Shown here piece after piece: positions 32,633-45,276 of a stretch of DNA of 64,000 nt. How positions within the stretch are numbered: position 1 is the first letter of the stretch; every line of letters starts with the position of its first letter. The stretch comes from Prosopocoilus inquinatus (taxonomy: Eukaryota > Arthropoda > Insecta > Coleoptera > Lucanidae). Under the pieces are notes generated by a model that did not search any database, had not been told where the DNA came from, and saw only the letters and a program-made list of their open reading frames with translations. The stretch lies in NCBI GenBank assembly GCA_036172665.1, contig CM069876.1, positions 35,433,001-35,497,000 on the forward strand, given 5' to 3'. The position numbers were made by a program, and so were the translations under genes.

Positions 32633-34440
32633 CTAATGACTCTTAGCTTCGAGCTTTTTCACTCTGCCTTGCCACAGTCTCCTATCCTTGGCCTCCTCTT
32701 TCCAATCGGTTACTCCTACTTCTCTCAGATCTCTTTTAACTTCTTCCAGCCATCTCTTTCTGGAATGTCCTCCTCTTCTTCTTCTTCTTCATCCCTTTCC
32801 TTCCAATTCAACTTTTTTCAACCATTTATCTTCAAACATCCTGATTATTTATCCTAATCATCTTGCCCTTTGCGCCCTCGTCATTTGGGTAATACTCGGT
32901 CTTATTTTTTCCTCGTTGCCTTTGTTTTGCAAGCATCTTCCACAAATATTTGATTTGTTTCACCTTCTCTATGGTACATGAACAAATTTTTTGACCAAAT
33001 ATTTTTTTTGCTTTCGTTTATTACTAGACCATGTATTATTTTCTTGCCGTCTCTTCTAGCGCTTTAAAAATAGTGATCAGTCCAGATTTTCTTTGATCTG
33101 GCTTGTAATGTAATACACTGCACATATTTTATTTTTCTGCTGGTATGTTGTTTTCGCTCGCGTTCTTGTTGTTCTGCAATTGTTCTGCATTCCTTTACTT
33201 CTTCCTTCCTCTTACATTATCTACCTCATTCCCTTTCTCAGCCTCATCTTCAAGTTCTTGCTCCTCCTGTACGTCCTCTTTCAGCCTTCAGCATCATTCA
33301 GCAGTTCCTCGAAATATTTGGCGAATCTGCTTAATTTCCGTCCTGTGTCTCCTACTTCTAGACTTTCTTCGTTTTTAAAACAGTGGAATGCTTGTATCTG
33401 CGGTTTGTTTGTTTTTATTGGCTTATAAAGTTTGTGTTTCCTTGCTTTTGTACGCTTTTTCTGCTATGTCTAATTCCTGATCCATGTGATTTCTCCTCTT
33501 TTTCTGATTATTGTTTTTACCGTTTTTCTTGCTAGTTCGTATTTTTTCTTGCTTTCTTCATTTTGCAGCTCCATCGTACTTAGTCTTGCTTTGTTTAGCT
33601 GGTCTAGTAATTTTCTGACCACCTATCTTTTTGTTGTTTATCTCTTTCTCCTATATTTTGTCTGTGACTTCTTCCGTAAATGTTTTTAATTAGGTCCTTT
33701 AGGTCCTTCTTTCTTCTGTTTAGTCTTTGTGAGGTTTATGCTTTTGCTTTCTTGGTGAAAACAGGCTATAGTCTGTTCGAATTATATTCGTTCTTATTTT
33801 CCCTCTATGTTTTTATTCTTGAGTGATCATTTTGTTCCACTTTCGCCATATTTAATACGTGAATGATGTTTCCGTCCGCATCCCAAAAGCTTCTTATATC
33901 CATTAGTGTTTCTGCATGTTTGTTTGCCACGAGAACATGATCGATTGAATTTCTTGTTTTGCCGTTTGGTGCTATCCATGTGTCTTTGTGTATGGTTTTG
34001 GGATCAAATCCCATATTCTGTGCCTTCTTGTCATTGCCCAGGTGCACATTTTATTAGACTCTTCCCATTATCATTACTTGACACGTGTTTGCTCTTCCCC
34101 GATGATTTGTTTGTGTTCTTCTTCTGACCCTACCTTTGGAGGATTCATGTTACCCAGCAGAAATTTTAAATCGTATTTCAGTGTTTTTGCCATGATTTTG
34201 TTCAGTTCTTCATAGAATACCATCTTGACGCTTACCTCATTTACTTTGGATGGTGCATGTGTATTTATTAAACTCTCATTTTGCTGCAGTTTCCTCTCAT
34301 CTTAATTCTGCATACTCTATCTGAAATTCCTTTTGGAATGCTGTATTATTCAGTGCTCCGTCTTCATACGTGCTCCTAACATTCCATGTATCAAATCTCA
34401 CAATCTGTTTCGTTCCATTTCTTCTTCGTTTGTTTACTTT
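32633..34440 (-). pseudogene. APE-type non-LTR retrotransposon ORF2, broken (copy A)
   Basis: Read on the minus strand, the N-terminus near 34430-34310 shows a TWNVRS motif of an apurinic-type endonuclease. A deletion follows, then INTHAPS, YEEL and a decayed LGDFN site reading LGNMN (about 34270-34130), then DTWIAPNGKTRNSIDH near 33960-33910. The reverse transcriptase part (about 33800-32860) is too decayed to read. The C-terminal tail is clear at about 32760-32633: RKRWLEEVKRDLREVGVTDW, ending in TAG at 32635-32633. The layout matches insect LINEs often mis-annotated as craniofacial development protein 2-like. It is dead: frameshifts, deletions, and a lost catalytic Asp. Plus-strand frames here are antisense shadows. 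Confidence 0.75.
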
Positions 34441-34456
34441 AAACTAGTGTCTCTTA

Positions 34457-34577
34457 TAACGTTTTCCACTGGCTGCACTAGTGTGTACTGAGTGTATCTC
34501 CATCTTGGTTCAACTTTATATAATAAAACGAGATGGAGATACGCAGTGCACACTGGTGTAGCCAGCGGAAAATGCTA
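34457..34577. repeat. Hairpin joining the two LINE copies
   Basis: AACGTTTTCCACTGGCTGCA...GTATCTCCATCT pairs with AGATGGAGATAC...AGCCAGCGGAAAATG over about 50 bp each. It sits exactly between the start of copy A and the tail of copy B. Confidence 0.8.
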
Positions 34578-35235
34578 TTAGCTTCGAGTTTTTCAGTTTT
34601 CTTTGTCACATTCTCTAAACCTGGGTCTCCTCTTTCCAATCGGTTACTCCTATTTCTCTCAAATCCCTTTTAACTTCTTCCAGTCATCTCTTCTTGGAAC
34701 GTTCTCTTCTTCTTCTTCTTCCTTCTCCTCCCAATTGAACTTTCTTAACATCTTAACCATCTTGCCCTTTGCGCTCTTACCACTTGGGTAATACTTGGTT
34801 TTCTATAGAGTTCTTGTACTCTCTGTCTGCTTTTTTCTCCTCCACAGATCTTCTAACATCGTTTGTTCCACTCCTTAATCCCTTTTCGTGCCTGCTCATG
34901 TCCGGTTTTGCACATAACCTTCTCGCCTAGTTTTTTGTATCGTTCTTCATGCCTCTGTTTTTTTCAAGTCTACCTACTGTTTTATTCCATTTCCACATTT
35001 GCCCCTCTTTATCCTTTTCATCTTTAGCTCGCTGCTTGATTATCTTTTGTATTTCCCTTTCGCTCTGAATCATATCATCGCTGATATGATTTTTTTCTCC
35101 TTTTCCACGTATTAGTTTGCTTTTATTTTGCGTTGCCTTTAACTGACCGTTTCCGCTGTGGTTTAGTTTTGATAAAGAGATCGTTAAGTTCATCACCCAA
35201 ACGAATAAGTGGGCCGACGATGCGCTTATTAACAA
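34578..35235 (-). pseudogene. LINE 3' fragment (copy B)
   Basis: The same C-terminal tail as copy A recurs at about 34700-34580 (LEEVKRDLREIGVTDW), with in-frame stops including a TGA at the position of the Trp in RKRW. Upstream on the minus strand an open frame (35235-34927, about 100 codons) is Lys/Glu-rich (QSEREIQKIIKQRAKDEKD) and may be the preceding LINE segment, but I cannot place it. Dead. Confidence 0.6.
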
Positions 35236-35243
35236 CCAAGAAA

Positions 35244-35261
35244 TAGAGAGAGAGAGAGAGA
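35244..35261. repeat. (AG)n microsatellite
   Basis: Pure AG run of about 18 bases. Confidence 0.9.
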
Positions 35262-35867
35262 ATGTGGTGATTAGTTCTAAGAATAATACTGGGCAGATAA
35301 ATTTACAAAGGAAATTACTGCGTCACTAAGTGAATGGTCGCAAGTCAAGAGTCAGACTAAACTTCATGGATTTGGACAATAGCTGTTCGGCCCTCACCGT
35401 TGGTTGACGGTTTAATGCAGCCTTTTATAAATGATTTATTAGTTAGTTAAAAGTTTAGAATCTCGATTTAGAAATTATTTTGAAACGAACTAATAAAGAA
35501 ACTGCGAACAAAAAATTGTATTGCGGATCGTAACCATAACCTCACAATCAAGAAAAGGGTTTCACGCCTGTTGGCCTTGGAAGGGGGACGGAGGGAATGA
35601 TTTTGGTGCGTGACGCTTCTTTCATTCGCTAAAAGCTTCAAGGCACTAAGTAGACACTTCAAAGCTGCTTTTTTATATGAAAGGAAAGCGACTTTTATTT
35701 CAAGGCACGTTAGCGAATCATCACCACTCAATACTTGCCAAATTTTAATGTTCTGCGGTCAAATTGAAATTAATAAGAAAGTAGGTCTTTACAGAGATAG
35801 ATGGATAAAAATATTGAATTTTATTTTGGAAATTGAATCGAATGGTAAATGATAGAGAAGGGACACA

Positions 35868-35886
35868 ATTATATATATATATATAT
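35868..35886. repeat. (AT)n microsatellite
   Basis: Pure AT run of about 19 bases. Confidence 0.9.
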
Positions 35887-35989
35887 GTTTTTTTTTGAAA
35901 ATTACTGAAAATTTATTTGCATTTGAACTCCTCAACCTTTACATTCTGTGTACGTTTCTATCAAGTGAAACGAAGTGACGTGTGTATGT

Positions 35990-36240
35990 GTATTAAATGT
36001 ATTTCGAGGGGGCAACCTCAAGACAATGTTGTTTAGAAAGACGACCCTCGCCTGTGTTTGTAGATGAATTAATTTTATCGACCTTCGAGCGACGTTCCAA
36101 ACCGACACGGCATTGTGATGGTCGCGCGACACGAGCCTTTTGATATCTATAATTAGATAGCCCTCGGGCCTCTCTGCGTCCCCTCTTTGAGCTAATTTTT
36201 GCAAGCACGCAAGACACACACACATGTCGATCAACATGTC
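35990..36240. other. Repeat-free, CpG-bearing segment (possible conserved non-coding DNA)
   Basis: Balanced composition around TCGACCTTCGAGCGACG and GCCCTCGGGCC. Frames on the minus strand (35932-36382) overlap each other and carry no recognised domain. Confidence 0.3.
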
Positions 36241-37094
36241 CCTTTAAAAAATCCTGACAAGACCAAACTTTCACACCAAATGAAAACAAAAATAAATATA
36301 AGTATAAAATAAAGCATAAATACGTCGAATCATTGCAAATCATAGAGTTGACGTAAATATATTTTTTCAAATTCCGTTTCATAGTTGACGTTCGATCGTC
36401 GATTTACTCAGAAGCAATAAATCAAAACGATTTATTCCATGCATTGTAATTGGAAAATAAATCGAAAATTTTGTTGCACCTACAAAGGAGAATATACATA
36501 TAAAGCTCTCGATTTCCTGTCACTGACACGAATGTTCTTTTACAAACACATCAAGCCTTGCTGAAAATACTTGTAACGAAAGTGCAAATAGTTTTAAAGG
36601 TTAATGGTAGCTAATCATACTATGCGGCAATGCAGATAAATAAAATATCACATAAATCAAATATCACATTCTAACCATGTGTGACTGGCACCAGTATGAT
36701 AGTGTTACAGGAGATGATAATAACTGATACTCCCTTTTACGAGAAATGGTATCAGTGAACGGGGCATATAAAAAGAAACATTTTTATTATTTCTTTCTAA
36801 AAGTAAGTAAATTTCCATCTCATTATTAGTGTCTATTAAAATTTCATGTTTGTTATATCCCTCTCTTATAAAATGGTATTCTGATTATTTTCTTGTTATA
36901 CTTTACGGTATTTCTATACATACGTGGGCTGCTGGAAAATTTTCTGGAATCTAGTAGGTCTAGAATTGTTAGTGTTTATCAACTGTCACATATGAAAAAC
37001 TTGACGTTTTCGCCTATAATTCTATTGACAGTTCCTGTCCAAGTGAACTAGTTTTGTTTGTACAGCATTTGAGAAAAAGTAATTTTGTGTAAAC
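36241..37094. other. Unassigned sequence leading into mariner
   Basis: The last 150-170 bases are probably the mariner 5' untranslated region; I could not find a convincing TIR on either side of the transposase. Confidence 0.4.
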
Positions 37095-38102
37095 ATGGAA
37101 ATCTCGCGTGAAAATTTTCGTGCCATGATTTTTTACGATTTCAAATGTGGTCTAACGCCGAAACAATGCCTCGATCGTCTTCATTTGGCTTTTGGAGATG
37201 AAGCACCATCAAAGAGCAGTGTTTATAATTGATTTGCCGAATTCCAGCGTGGACGTACCTCTCTCAGTGACGAATTTCGTGAAGGTCGTCCATCAACACC
37301 TGTTGTTACCACTAATGTAAATGCTGTGCGTGAAATGCTTGAGCGAGATCGACATGTGACATACCGTGAGATTCAAGCATCCTTACGCATTGACATGAAA
37401 GCAATACACCAGATTTTGCATGATCATTTGAACGTACGAAAGCTTTGCAGTCGTTGGATCCCAAACAATTTAACAGAAGTGCAAAAGCAGGGTCGTGTCA
37501 AATGGTGCGAAGAAATGCTCAAGAGATTCAATGGAGGTGGTTCAAATTTAGTTTATAACATCGTTACTGGTGACGAAACGTAGATCTATTCGTACGAGCC
37601 AGAAAGTAAACAACAGTCTACCGTTTGGATATTTCAAAATGAACCAAAACCAACAAAAGTTGTCCGATCACGCAGTGCTGCAAAGCAAATGATTGCTTGT
37701 TTCTTCGGTTTAACTGGACATGTAGTGGTTTTAGAGGATCGAAAAACCGTGAATGCTGATTGATATACTACAATTTGTTTGCCGGAAGTCATCGATCAAA
37801 TAAGAAGAAACAATCGAAATCGACGAATTATTCTCCATCATGACAACGCCAGCTCTCACTCAGACCGTCAAACAGTTGATTTCTTGTCCAACAAAAATGT
37901 TGAATTAATGACTCATTGTCCATATTCACCTGATTTATCACCTAATAATTTCTTTTTGTTCCCAAATATCAAAAATAAAATGCGTGGTGAGCGATTTTCG
38001 TCGGCTGAAGCAGCGGTTGAAACATTCCGGACACAGCTTGCTTCATTTGCAAATCCAAATCGTTTATTATGTCTTATCTTAATTGCCTTGGTTACATTTT
38101 AA
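37095..38102 (+). pseudogene. mariner transposase, three stops and lost catalytic Asp
   Basis: From ATG 37095 a single frame runs 335 codons with no frameshift. It opens with MEISRENFRAMIFYDF and has the paired-like HTH region to about residue 110 (SRWIPNNLT follows). Catalytic motifs: TGDET (Asp at codon 160), HHDNASSH (Asp at codon 250), YSPDLSPNNFF. The third catalytic position, 34 residues after the second (DD34D spacing), is Asn (codon 285). Stops lie at codons 46 (TGA), 163 (TAG) and 223 (TGA), each where mariner has Trp. After codon about 320 the sequence no longer resembles the mariner C-terminus, so about 20-25 residues are lost. No TIR pair found. It cannot encode active transposase. 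Confidence 0.92.
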
Positions 38103-39194
38103 TTTTAATTTTGAATTTACTTGTCAGATGATAACTAAAATGAACTGAGAAACATGAGTTCACGCACCGTGACAAGGGTGTTGTCGAACTAACTTACAAC
38201 CAGAAGAGCTACCTATTTATATAAATTAACTTGACCTAATTTCCAGTTTACATAAGCTTTGACTTATGCGTTAGTCTTAAAATATTTCGGTGACTAATTT
38301 TACTTTGCTGACAACTGCTGTTATGTAACCGACGAGCGAATGCAGGCCAAGGTTTGTTTGCATGAGTCAGGAGCAGAACTTACTTAAATATTTCTTCTGT
38401 TACAATATTTCCAATGGGTTTGACAACGACCAATCTTACAGAGCGAGGGTGCTGCAATGGTGGCCTATTTTGGACGAACACTTATGCTAAATCTAGCAAC
38501 TTTAAGCACCACCTTTCTTTCTTCATCCTTTTCGGAAATGCTGTTCAACAGTTCACACTTTTTATTCCACATTAAGAAAAGTGCAATCTGTACGTGTTTT
38601 TGAAATGACGCACTTGGTAACTGTTGAGCGTTGGCTAAAACTCGACTTTGGTAATCCAAAGACCACCAGATTGGACTTATCTTCGCGCACCCTGTATAAT
38701 CTCAGTCGAACCATAACTATCATTCTCAATTTATTGGTCAACTTAGCTAGTCATTTAATCATTTGCGAAGTTCTTTTAACTGCTTTAAGAAGTAAGTATA
38801 CCTTGCGCAGAAACGCCTTTACGAAACCATATTCAAAAGTAAACTAATTTTTAATCCGTTTGCTTGGTTGCTTATCTCGTATTGTAATGAATACCCATCT
38901 CTACAAGGAACTTCTACGCCACTATTCATCTGCTGCTCTTCCCATCCCCAATGAATCATCTCGTATTTCTCAGGGTAAACGATCTCTACAAACCATTTGA
39001 GGACTTTAACCTAATTACGTATGAAATGATCAACCGTACAGAGGGGCGATGCAATTAAATAAAGGCATTTCTAAATTCTTCAAATTTCATAAACAGTATT
39101 GCAGCAAATAATTTTCGAAGCTGAAAATGCATCGACGCTAGAGTAATATTGTTTTGTTTCCCAGCCAATCATACGCCGCTGGTATGCAGATAAC
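38103..39194. other. Unassigned, one isolated transposon tip
   Basis: GCGCACCCTGTATAAT near 38686 resembles a lone CAGGGTG-type tip. No gene recognised. Confidence 0.4.
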
Positions 39195-39202
39195 GTCTCG
39201 AT

Positions 39203-40930
39203 CAGAGGTTCTCAAACGTTTTCAGCCACGAAGCCCTTTTTGAAGCAAAAGTTTCCCGCGGAACCCAAGAAATGTTTAGGTTCATTTGTCTAAGGTCCGA
39301 ATTTTTGGCCTCCTATTAAATTTATCTGCCATATAGAATGGTATATAGACAAATGGGACCTAGAAAACATATTACACAAGATACGTATACGGCAATGTTG
39401 CCAATTACAATCGCATTCGTACTATTATTTAGCAGTTGGTACAATGCACCATTTCATTTTTTAAATTTCTCAGAAAAGTAATTAACAATAAAAGTAAATT
39501 CGTAACTAAAGAGAAACGAAAAGAAATGAAACAAATGACAAATTTGCCAGGGGAAAAATGGTAGATGAAAATGGAAAGGGGTAAACAATCAGAAAGAAAA
39601 GAAAAATTAAAAATATTTTTGTTCATCGAGAAACACCGTGAAAGAGGAAAAGAGTTTTTAAACAAACTTTATCAAGTTTCTGAAAATTTTTAAACAATTA
39701 AAAGCAAATACAAATTAAGAACGTTAGTGAAACGAAGAAAAATAAATAAATAAAAATAAGAAAAACAAATGACGATCATTATAAGAAAAAACTCGGGACG
39801 AATTTTAGATTAAAAATTTCTCAAAAAATATAATTAACAATAAATATTCAGGTGAAAGAGACAAAGACAAAGACAGGCAAATCGCAACAAAACATTTAAA
39901 AAATTAAAATTTGTGAAGAGAATAAGAAAAACAAGTGACGACTGTAAAGAGAGAAGAGTATACAGGAAATTATGGATTTTAGTAATTTCAAAAAACCTTC
40001 ACGTAAAAACTGAAACAAAATGAACATTTTCGTCTCTTTAAAAAATGTAATCACAGAATGGAAATGGAGAAAAAGTAACGGCATCGACAACAGGAAGAGA
40101 AAAAAAGAAAGAAAGCCAAGATGAAACAAAATTGATTAATTTGAAGTTACTCAGAAACATTCTTTCATCAATCAATAGTAGCAAAAATGACAAAAAATCC
40201 AAAAAGTGACAGAAATATGTGACGGTGGTCGCATTATGATCGAAAAAAGGACTCCGAAATGACTTCAAAACACTAAAATATATTTGGTTCTTTCTTATTA
40301 GAAAAAAAATCCGGAAAGTGACGGAAACATATGACAGACAGTCGAACTACGTCCGAAGAAAGGACGAAAAAAATAAAATAAATTTGGTTGTTTCTTATTA
40401 GGCAGAGTTCTTTCTTATTAGAAAGAATCATATTTATTATATATTTTTTCGAAGTCCTTTTTTCAAACATATTGCAGCCGTTATACGTTTCTGTCACTTT
40501 TTATTTTATTTTTTTCGAATATAGTGCGACCGTCATATTTTTCTGTCACTTTCTCGACTTTTTCGAAATCCTTTCGGAATCCTTGAGGCTCCATCCGCGG
40601 AAGTTGTGAAGATTACAAAAAACTTTAATATTTCCGTATACCAGTGTTGTCAACTCTCCAAGTTTGAATCTTCGCACTTTCTAAAGAAAAAATTGTGTAT
40701 ACTTATAAACGTATAATTTTTTTTACGTGCCTTTAGTTTTACTTTTTATTATTTATTAATACTGAGCGTCAAATCGGGATAACGCGAACGACAATACACA
40801 ATTTTTATTTTTGAAACTAAAAATATTGAAACTTGTTGAGTTGGCAACAGTGGTATACTGAAATACTAAAGATTTTTTGTCATCTTCACAACTTCTGCGG
40901 ACTCCGTGAAACACAGTTTAGTAACCGCTG
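39203..40930. mobile_element. hAT-like element (CAGAGGTTCTCAAAC end)
   Basis: Left CAGAGGTTCTCAAAC and right inverse of CAGCGGTTACTAAAC are typical hAT tips; the flanks GTCTCGAT (39195-39202) and GTCTAGAT (40931-40938) are an 8-bp duplication with one change. The interior holds A-rich then T-rich runs with repeated GTGACGGAAACATATG/TCTGTCACTTTTT words and a hairpin (40595-40662 with about 40838-40900). No transposase remains. Confidence 0.8.
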
Positions 40931-40938
40931 GTCTAGAT

Positions 40939-41662
40939 AAACGTTCTTGTATACTTTACAAGACAAATTTACAAGATGCGTTAGAGTTAAATCACGGTGA
41001 ACGATATGTTAGGTGACACCACAAGAACACTCGGCCGCGTGTCGATATGTGCATGAAAGCGCGAGATCAATAGATTAGGAAAGTAACGTCATAGAAGGCA
41101 GACCTGAGTCGTTTATTATCTTTGTCTAATAAATCAGACGTATGTCATAAATTATTGTCGCTGTAACACCGGAATTGATCTGAACATAACCTAACATTTA
41201 AGAATGATAAGACAACGAGATTAAATAAGATAATGCAGTTTTATAAGTTGGTATCTTGTACATTGTATTGAAAAATGCTTTTCCACAGACATTTTTTGTT
41301 CGTTTTTGTATTATTAGGTTATGTTTATTAATGGTTTATTGACATGCAGCTGAACTTAGCTCAGACAAGCATCATTTTATACATTTTTTTTAGTAACAAA
41401 TAAATTAACTAATTAAGTACAATAAGCACAACTAGATTAATTTTATTGAAGCTTTTCATCCTAAGTTTTAGTGTTAAGCAAAATTTTACACAACAGTTCT
41501 CTGTGAAGCGAGTATTATCAGTTTGTTTGGCGTAACCAATGCATTTTTACAGTCCAATAGACCCCGTTTCAAATTTCGCGCCAGCTTTAGGACTGCCCAC
41601 TTTCCTACTCTATTGCGAGAGCGACAGCTAAAAGAGAGGTTCACGTATCAATGCGCGCCAGA
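40939..41662. other. Unassigned sequence
   Basis: No recognised gene or repeat. Confidence 0.45.
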
Positions 41663-41770
41663 GAACGGTGTTTAATCCTTCAGCATGAGATAACATTAGA
41701 ATATATTTCCCGCAATTGCGTGCACATTCCGAACGCCCGCGCTGCTACCTATTGTTTCTTTACCGTGAGT
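41663..41770 (-). repeat. Dispersed repeat, copy 2 (partner at 543-640)
   Basis: Reverse complement of 543-640, sharing GGTAGCAGCGCGGGCGTTCG and ATGTTATCTCATG. Confidence 0.7.
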
Positions 41771-43254
41771 TAAATGAACCATCCCCATTTATAAATATCC
41801 ACAAACATACTCTGAAACAGTCTGGGCATAATCATGTTTTCTTTTGCAAACGCTGACTTTTTTTCCTTTTTTTATTGTAGACCTCTCCCTTTATTCCTTT
41901 TAGAATTTTCCTACCGATATAGTAATTAGCTGATAGATTTAAAACTAATGCTAGCGAAGCAACTAAGAAACTCGCCCTTCCACAAAAACACACTACCGAC
42001 TTTCGACTTATTCGGCAATGTTCGTGGCAGACACTTCCGGCGTTTAATTTATTTTTACGCCGCAAACCCTTCCGCCTTTCGCGAACACTCGTTTTTAATT
42101 AATTGCGTTTGTGTGTAAAGGGCGAAATGATTAATCGTGAAGAGTGAAGAGAGATTAATCGAAAGCACTATTTGGCTTGTTTACACGTTTCGACTCACAA
42201 CCAGTATGTAAAGATATTTAACTGAATAAATAAACAAATTTAAAAATTAAATGAATAAATAAATGATTAATACACAAACATGAAAAGCAAACAAATATTT
42301 TTTAGGTAAAATAAAAACAATCTAATTCTTGCGTTACTTATGTATAAACAACAAGTTCTCTTGATCAATGAGTTTGAGTGTAATGAGGCGACACTGTCTG
42401 TCAATTGTCAATTTGACAGAACGAAACCCACAATGTGGAGGTCGCTTTTGTTTACTTACGTCTTGGCATCTCCCTTAATTCAAACACGTTACTCTTGATA
42501 AATGATATGTACTCGTATATCCAAGTTATATATCTATTTGTAAGCTGCTGCGGTAAGGGGTAATGTTAACCCATGAACATCAATAATTTTTCGTCGGTAT
42601 TTTCCGCGAGACATTCTTAAAAATGTATATGTTTACATTCACTTAATTTTAAAAATACTTGACCTAGAACAGAGAATTTGAAGACTTCGATTGGCACTTA
42701 ACGTTTTATGTCCCCCGCAGATCTCTTAGCACCACGCTTTTATTAAAAACATATTTTGTCACCAGTCCAGATCAAATTTATATTTGGACCAAACAGATGC
42801 ACGAGGTTCTATTTATAAGACGTCGGTCGTCGCAATTTGCATTTCGAATTAACAACAAACAACAACATTTTGGCTACTTTAAGTACGCACCCGATTATTT
42901 CCCTAAAGAGTTTTCAAGTGTAGGATTTCGAAATTCCAATATGTATAATAGAAAAGCATTTAATTTCCTTTAATCTGTAGTCGATGAGCTAGGGGTGAGA
43001 ATTGTAACGGCAGTTGCTTTCAACGAGAACGTAATATGTTTCGCGTATTGGATGAAATGCGATATTCAGTCAAGTCTTTTTGTTTAATGTTTGTCTTCAA
43101 TGAAGGAAAGCTGGTGTCGTTAATTTAAATTTTGGGTTTACAAGAAGAAAATCATTATTAGACTCCGATTGGTAATTCGGTTCAATACCGCTTGAAAAAC
43201 TAATCATTGCTATCGATAGATCAATCCCCGTCTCACTCTCTCTCTCTCTCTGTT
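41771..43254. other. Unassigned sequence
   Basis: No recognised gene; a TC-rich run near 43237-43250 is the only simple repeat. Confidence 0.4.
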
Positions 43255-43390
43255 GTGTTATTCAGGGATGTGCACGCATGTTGTAAAAGGTTAGGGTTAA
43301 GGTTTCGATTTTAATTTTAAGCTCAAATTCACTAAGCTTATATTATAACACTTTTTGTTATATTGTATTGGTTTGATAAATAAAGTCAAC

Positions 43391-43418
43391 TATTATTATT
43401 ATTATTATTATTATTATT
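43391..43418. repeat. (TTA)n microsatellite
   Basis: Pure trinucleotide run preceded by GATAAATAAAGTCAAC, which looks like a retroelement 3' end with a microsatellite tail. Confidence 0.9.
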
Positions 43419-43649
43419 TCGGTTACAGTTTCAGTTAGGGTTTTCTGTCGATTTGGGTTAGGGCTTTTTTATGCTTTCCTTTTAAAAAAAAGGAAAAGAA
43501 GTAAATGCATAATAATCAAATAAAAATCATATTTTTAAACACAAATTGGGCTTCATTTTAATTGATTTTTAATTGTTAACAATTTCTATACTTTAATATT
43601 TCTTGCAATTTTTAATTTTCATTTATGTTAATGGCCAGATAATCAGACT

Positions 43650-43752
43650 TTAAGGAAGCTTTAATTTGAAGCCACTTTAAGAATAGGGCAACAAATGTAT
43701 TTTTTTAGGTTAAAGTGACTTTAAATTTAAAGCCCTATTATGAAATCGGCCC
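43650..43752. mobile_element. MITE fragment (GAAATCGGCCCTAA end)
   Basis: Matches 57545-57640 over about 100 bp, both ending CCTATTATGAAATCGGCCCT. The arms GCCACTTTAAGAATAGGG and its inverse form a hairpin. The left tip is missing in both. Confidence 0.7.
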
Positions 43753-43754
43753 TA

Positions 43755-45030
43755 AATGTGGTTGGGTTGAAAGAAGATGGGTTGAATTGACCTTGACATT
43801 AGTTAAACTTTATATTAATTAATTTTTAATTTTTTTTAATCTTTACTTTCTAGTATTTTTTAATCTTTTACTTATGTTAGATGAAGTTTCGTTGATGTCG
43901 TCACTTGGATTGACCTTGAATTTCGTTTAACTTTAATACATGTATAAATTTTAACATATTTTTTTTACTTTTTCAAGTATTTGAAAAATTTTTCAGTTCA
44001 GTTGACCTTGAGATTTGCCGAGGTTCATTTTAATTTTCATTAAATTTTTTTACTTAGATTGGAGTTAGGTTGGGTTGACGTCGAAATTTCTCCTTTCATT
44101 TGTTAACATCGATTTTTTTATTGTTTTTTGATTTTTAATTTTTTTGCTTGGGTTGGATAGAATGGGGTTCAGTTGTTGAATCGAGTTTGGTTGACCTCAA
44201 TGGCCGAACCTGGTTTTAATCGTTTTTTTAAATTCTTTACTTTTCATTTTTTTGCTTCAGTTGAATACAGTTAGGTTAGGTTTAGTTTAATTGAGTTGGG
44301 TTGACCTTGACAATGGTTGCTTTAATCGTTTTTTGCTTTTAATTTTTTGCATCTTAAAGTTTTACTTATGTTAGATGAAGTTCTGTTGACGTCGTCAGTT
44401 GAATTGTCCTTGAGATTTGTTTAACTTTAATCCATGCATGAATTCTAACATATTTTTTTTACTTTTTCAAATACTTTAAAAAAATTTCAGTTCAGTTGAC
44501 CTTGAGATTCGCTGAGGTTCATTTCAATTTGCATTAATTTTTATTACTTAAATTGGAGATAGGTTGGGTTGACGTCGAAATTTTTCCTTTCATTTGTTAA
44601 CATCGATTTTTTTATTATTTTTGATTTTTAATTTTTTTGCTTGGGTTGGATAGAATAGGGTTCAGTTGTTGAGTCGAGTTTGGTTGGCCTTCACAAGGAC
44701 CGAACCTCGTTTTAATCGTTTTTTTTGAAAATTTTTTTCTTTTCATTTTTGTATTTTACATTTTTTGCTTCTATTAAATTTAGTTAGGTTAAGTTTAGTT
44801 TAATTGAGTTGGGTTGAACTTGATAATGGTGGTACCTTGCTTTAATCGTTTTTTACTTTTAATTTCTTGCATCTTAAACTTTTTGCTTCAATTGAATACA
44901 GTTAGGTTGAGTTCAATTTAGTTGAGTTGGGTTGACCTTAGGGTTTGAGTTAGGTCGTTAAAATTGATTTCACAGTTATTGGATCGAGTTTGATTGACCT
45001 TGAAATTGTTCGAGTTGCGTTTTAATCGTT
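43755..45030. repeat. Higher-order array of GGTTGACCTTGA units, 494-bp period
   Basis: About 13 diverged units of 75-130 bp, each centred on GGTTGACCTTGA or a variant. A set of successive units repeats as a block: GTTAGATGAAGTT at 43876 and again at 44370 (494 bp), with the following 400 bp matching closely. Related arrays are at 51880-52950 and, inverted, at 21640-22230. Confidence 0.85.
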
Positions 45031-45276
45031 TTAATCGACGCCCTCATGCGTTGCTTACCTTTCTCCGCCCCTGGTAATTAGGAAAATGGATATTATTTTG
45101 TCTTTCGTTCGATAACAATCCAAACATTTCGCAATTCCGGATCAACTAGCGCAATTATTAGTTCGGATTAAAGAGGTCCTACTGTATTTTAGAAATCGAA
45201 AGTGTCAAATTAGGCCACCAAGTATATAATACTATACGCCTAATTTATAACAATAAATAAATAAAAATATGAGTAT

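Noticed and set aside
32636..34215. Ser/Phe/Leu-rich plus-strand frames
   Set aside because: Antisense shadows of the minus-strand LINE remnant, whose endonuclease and tail motifs are recognisable.
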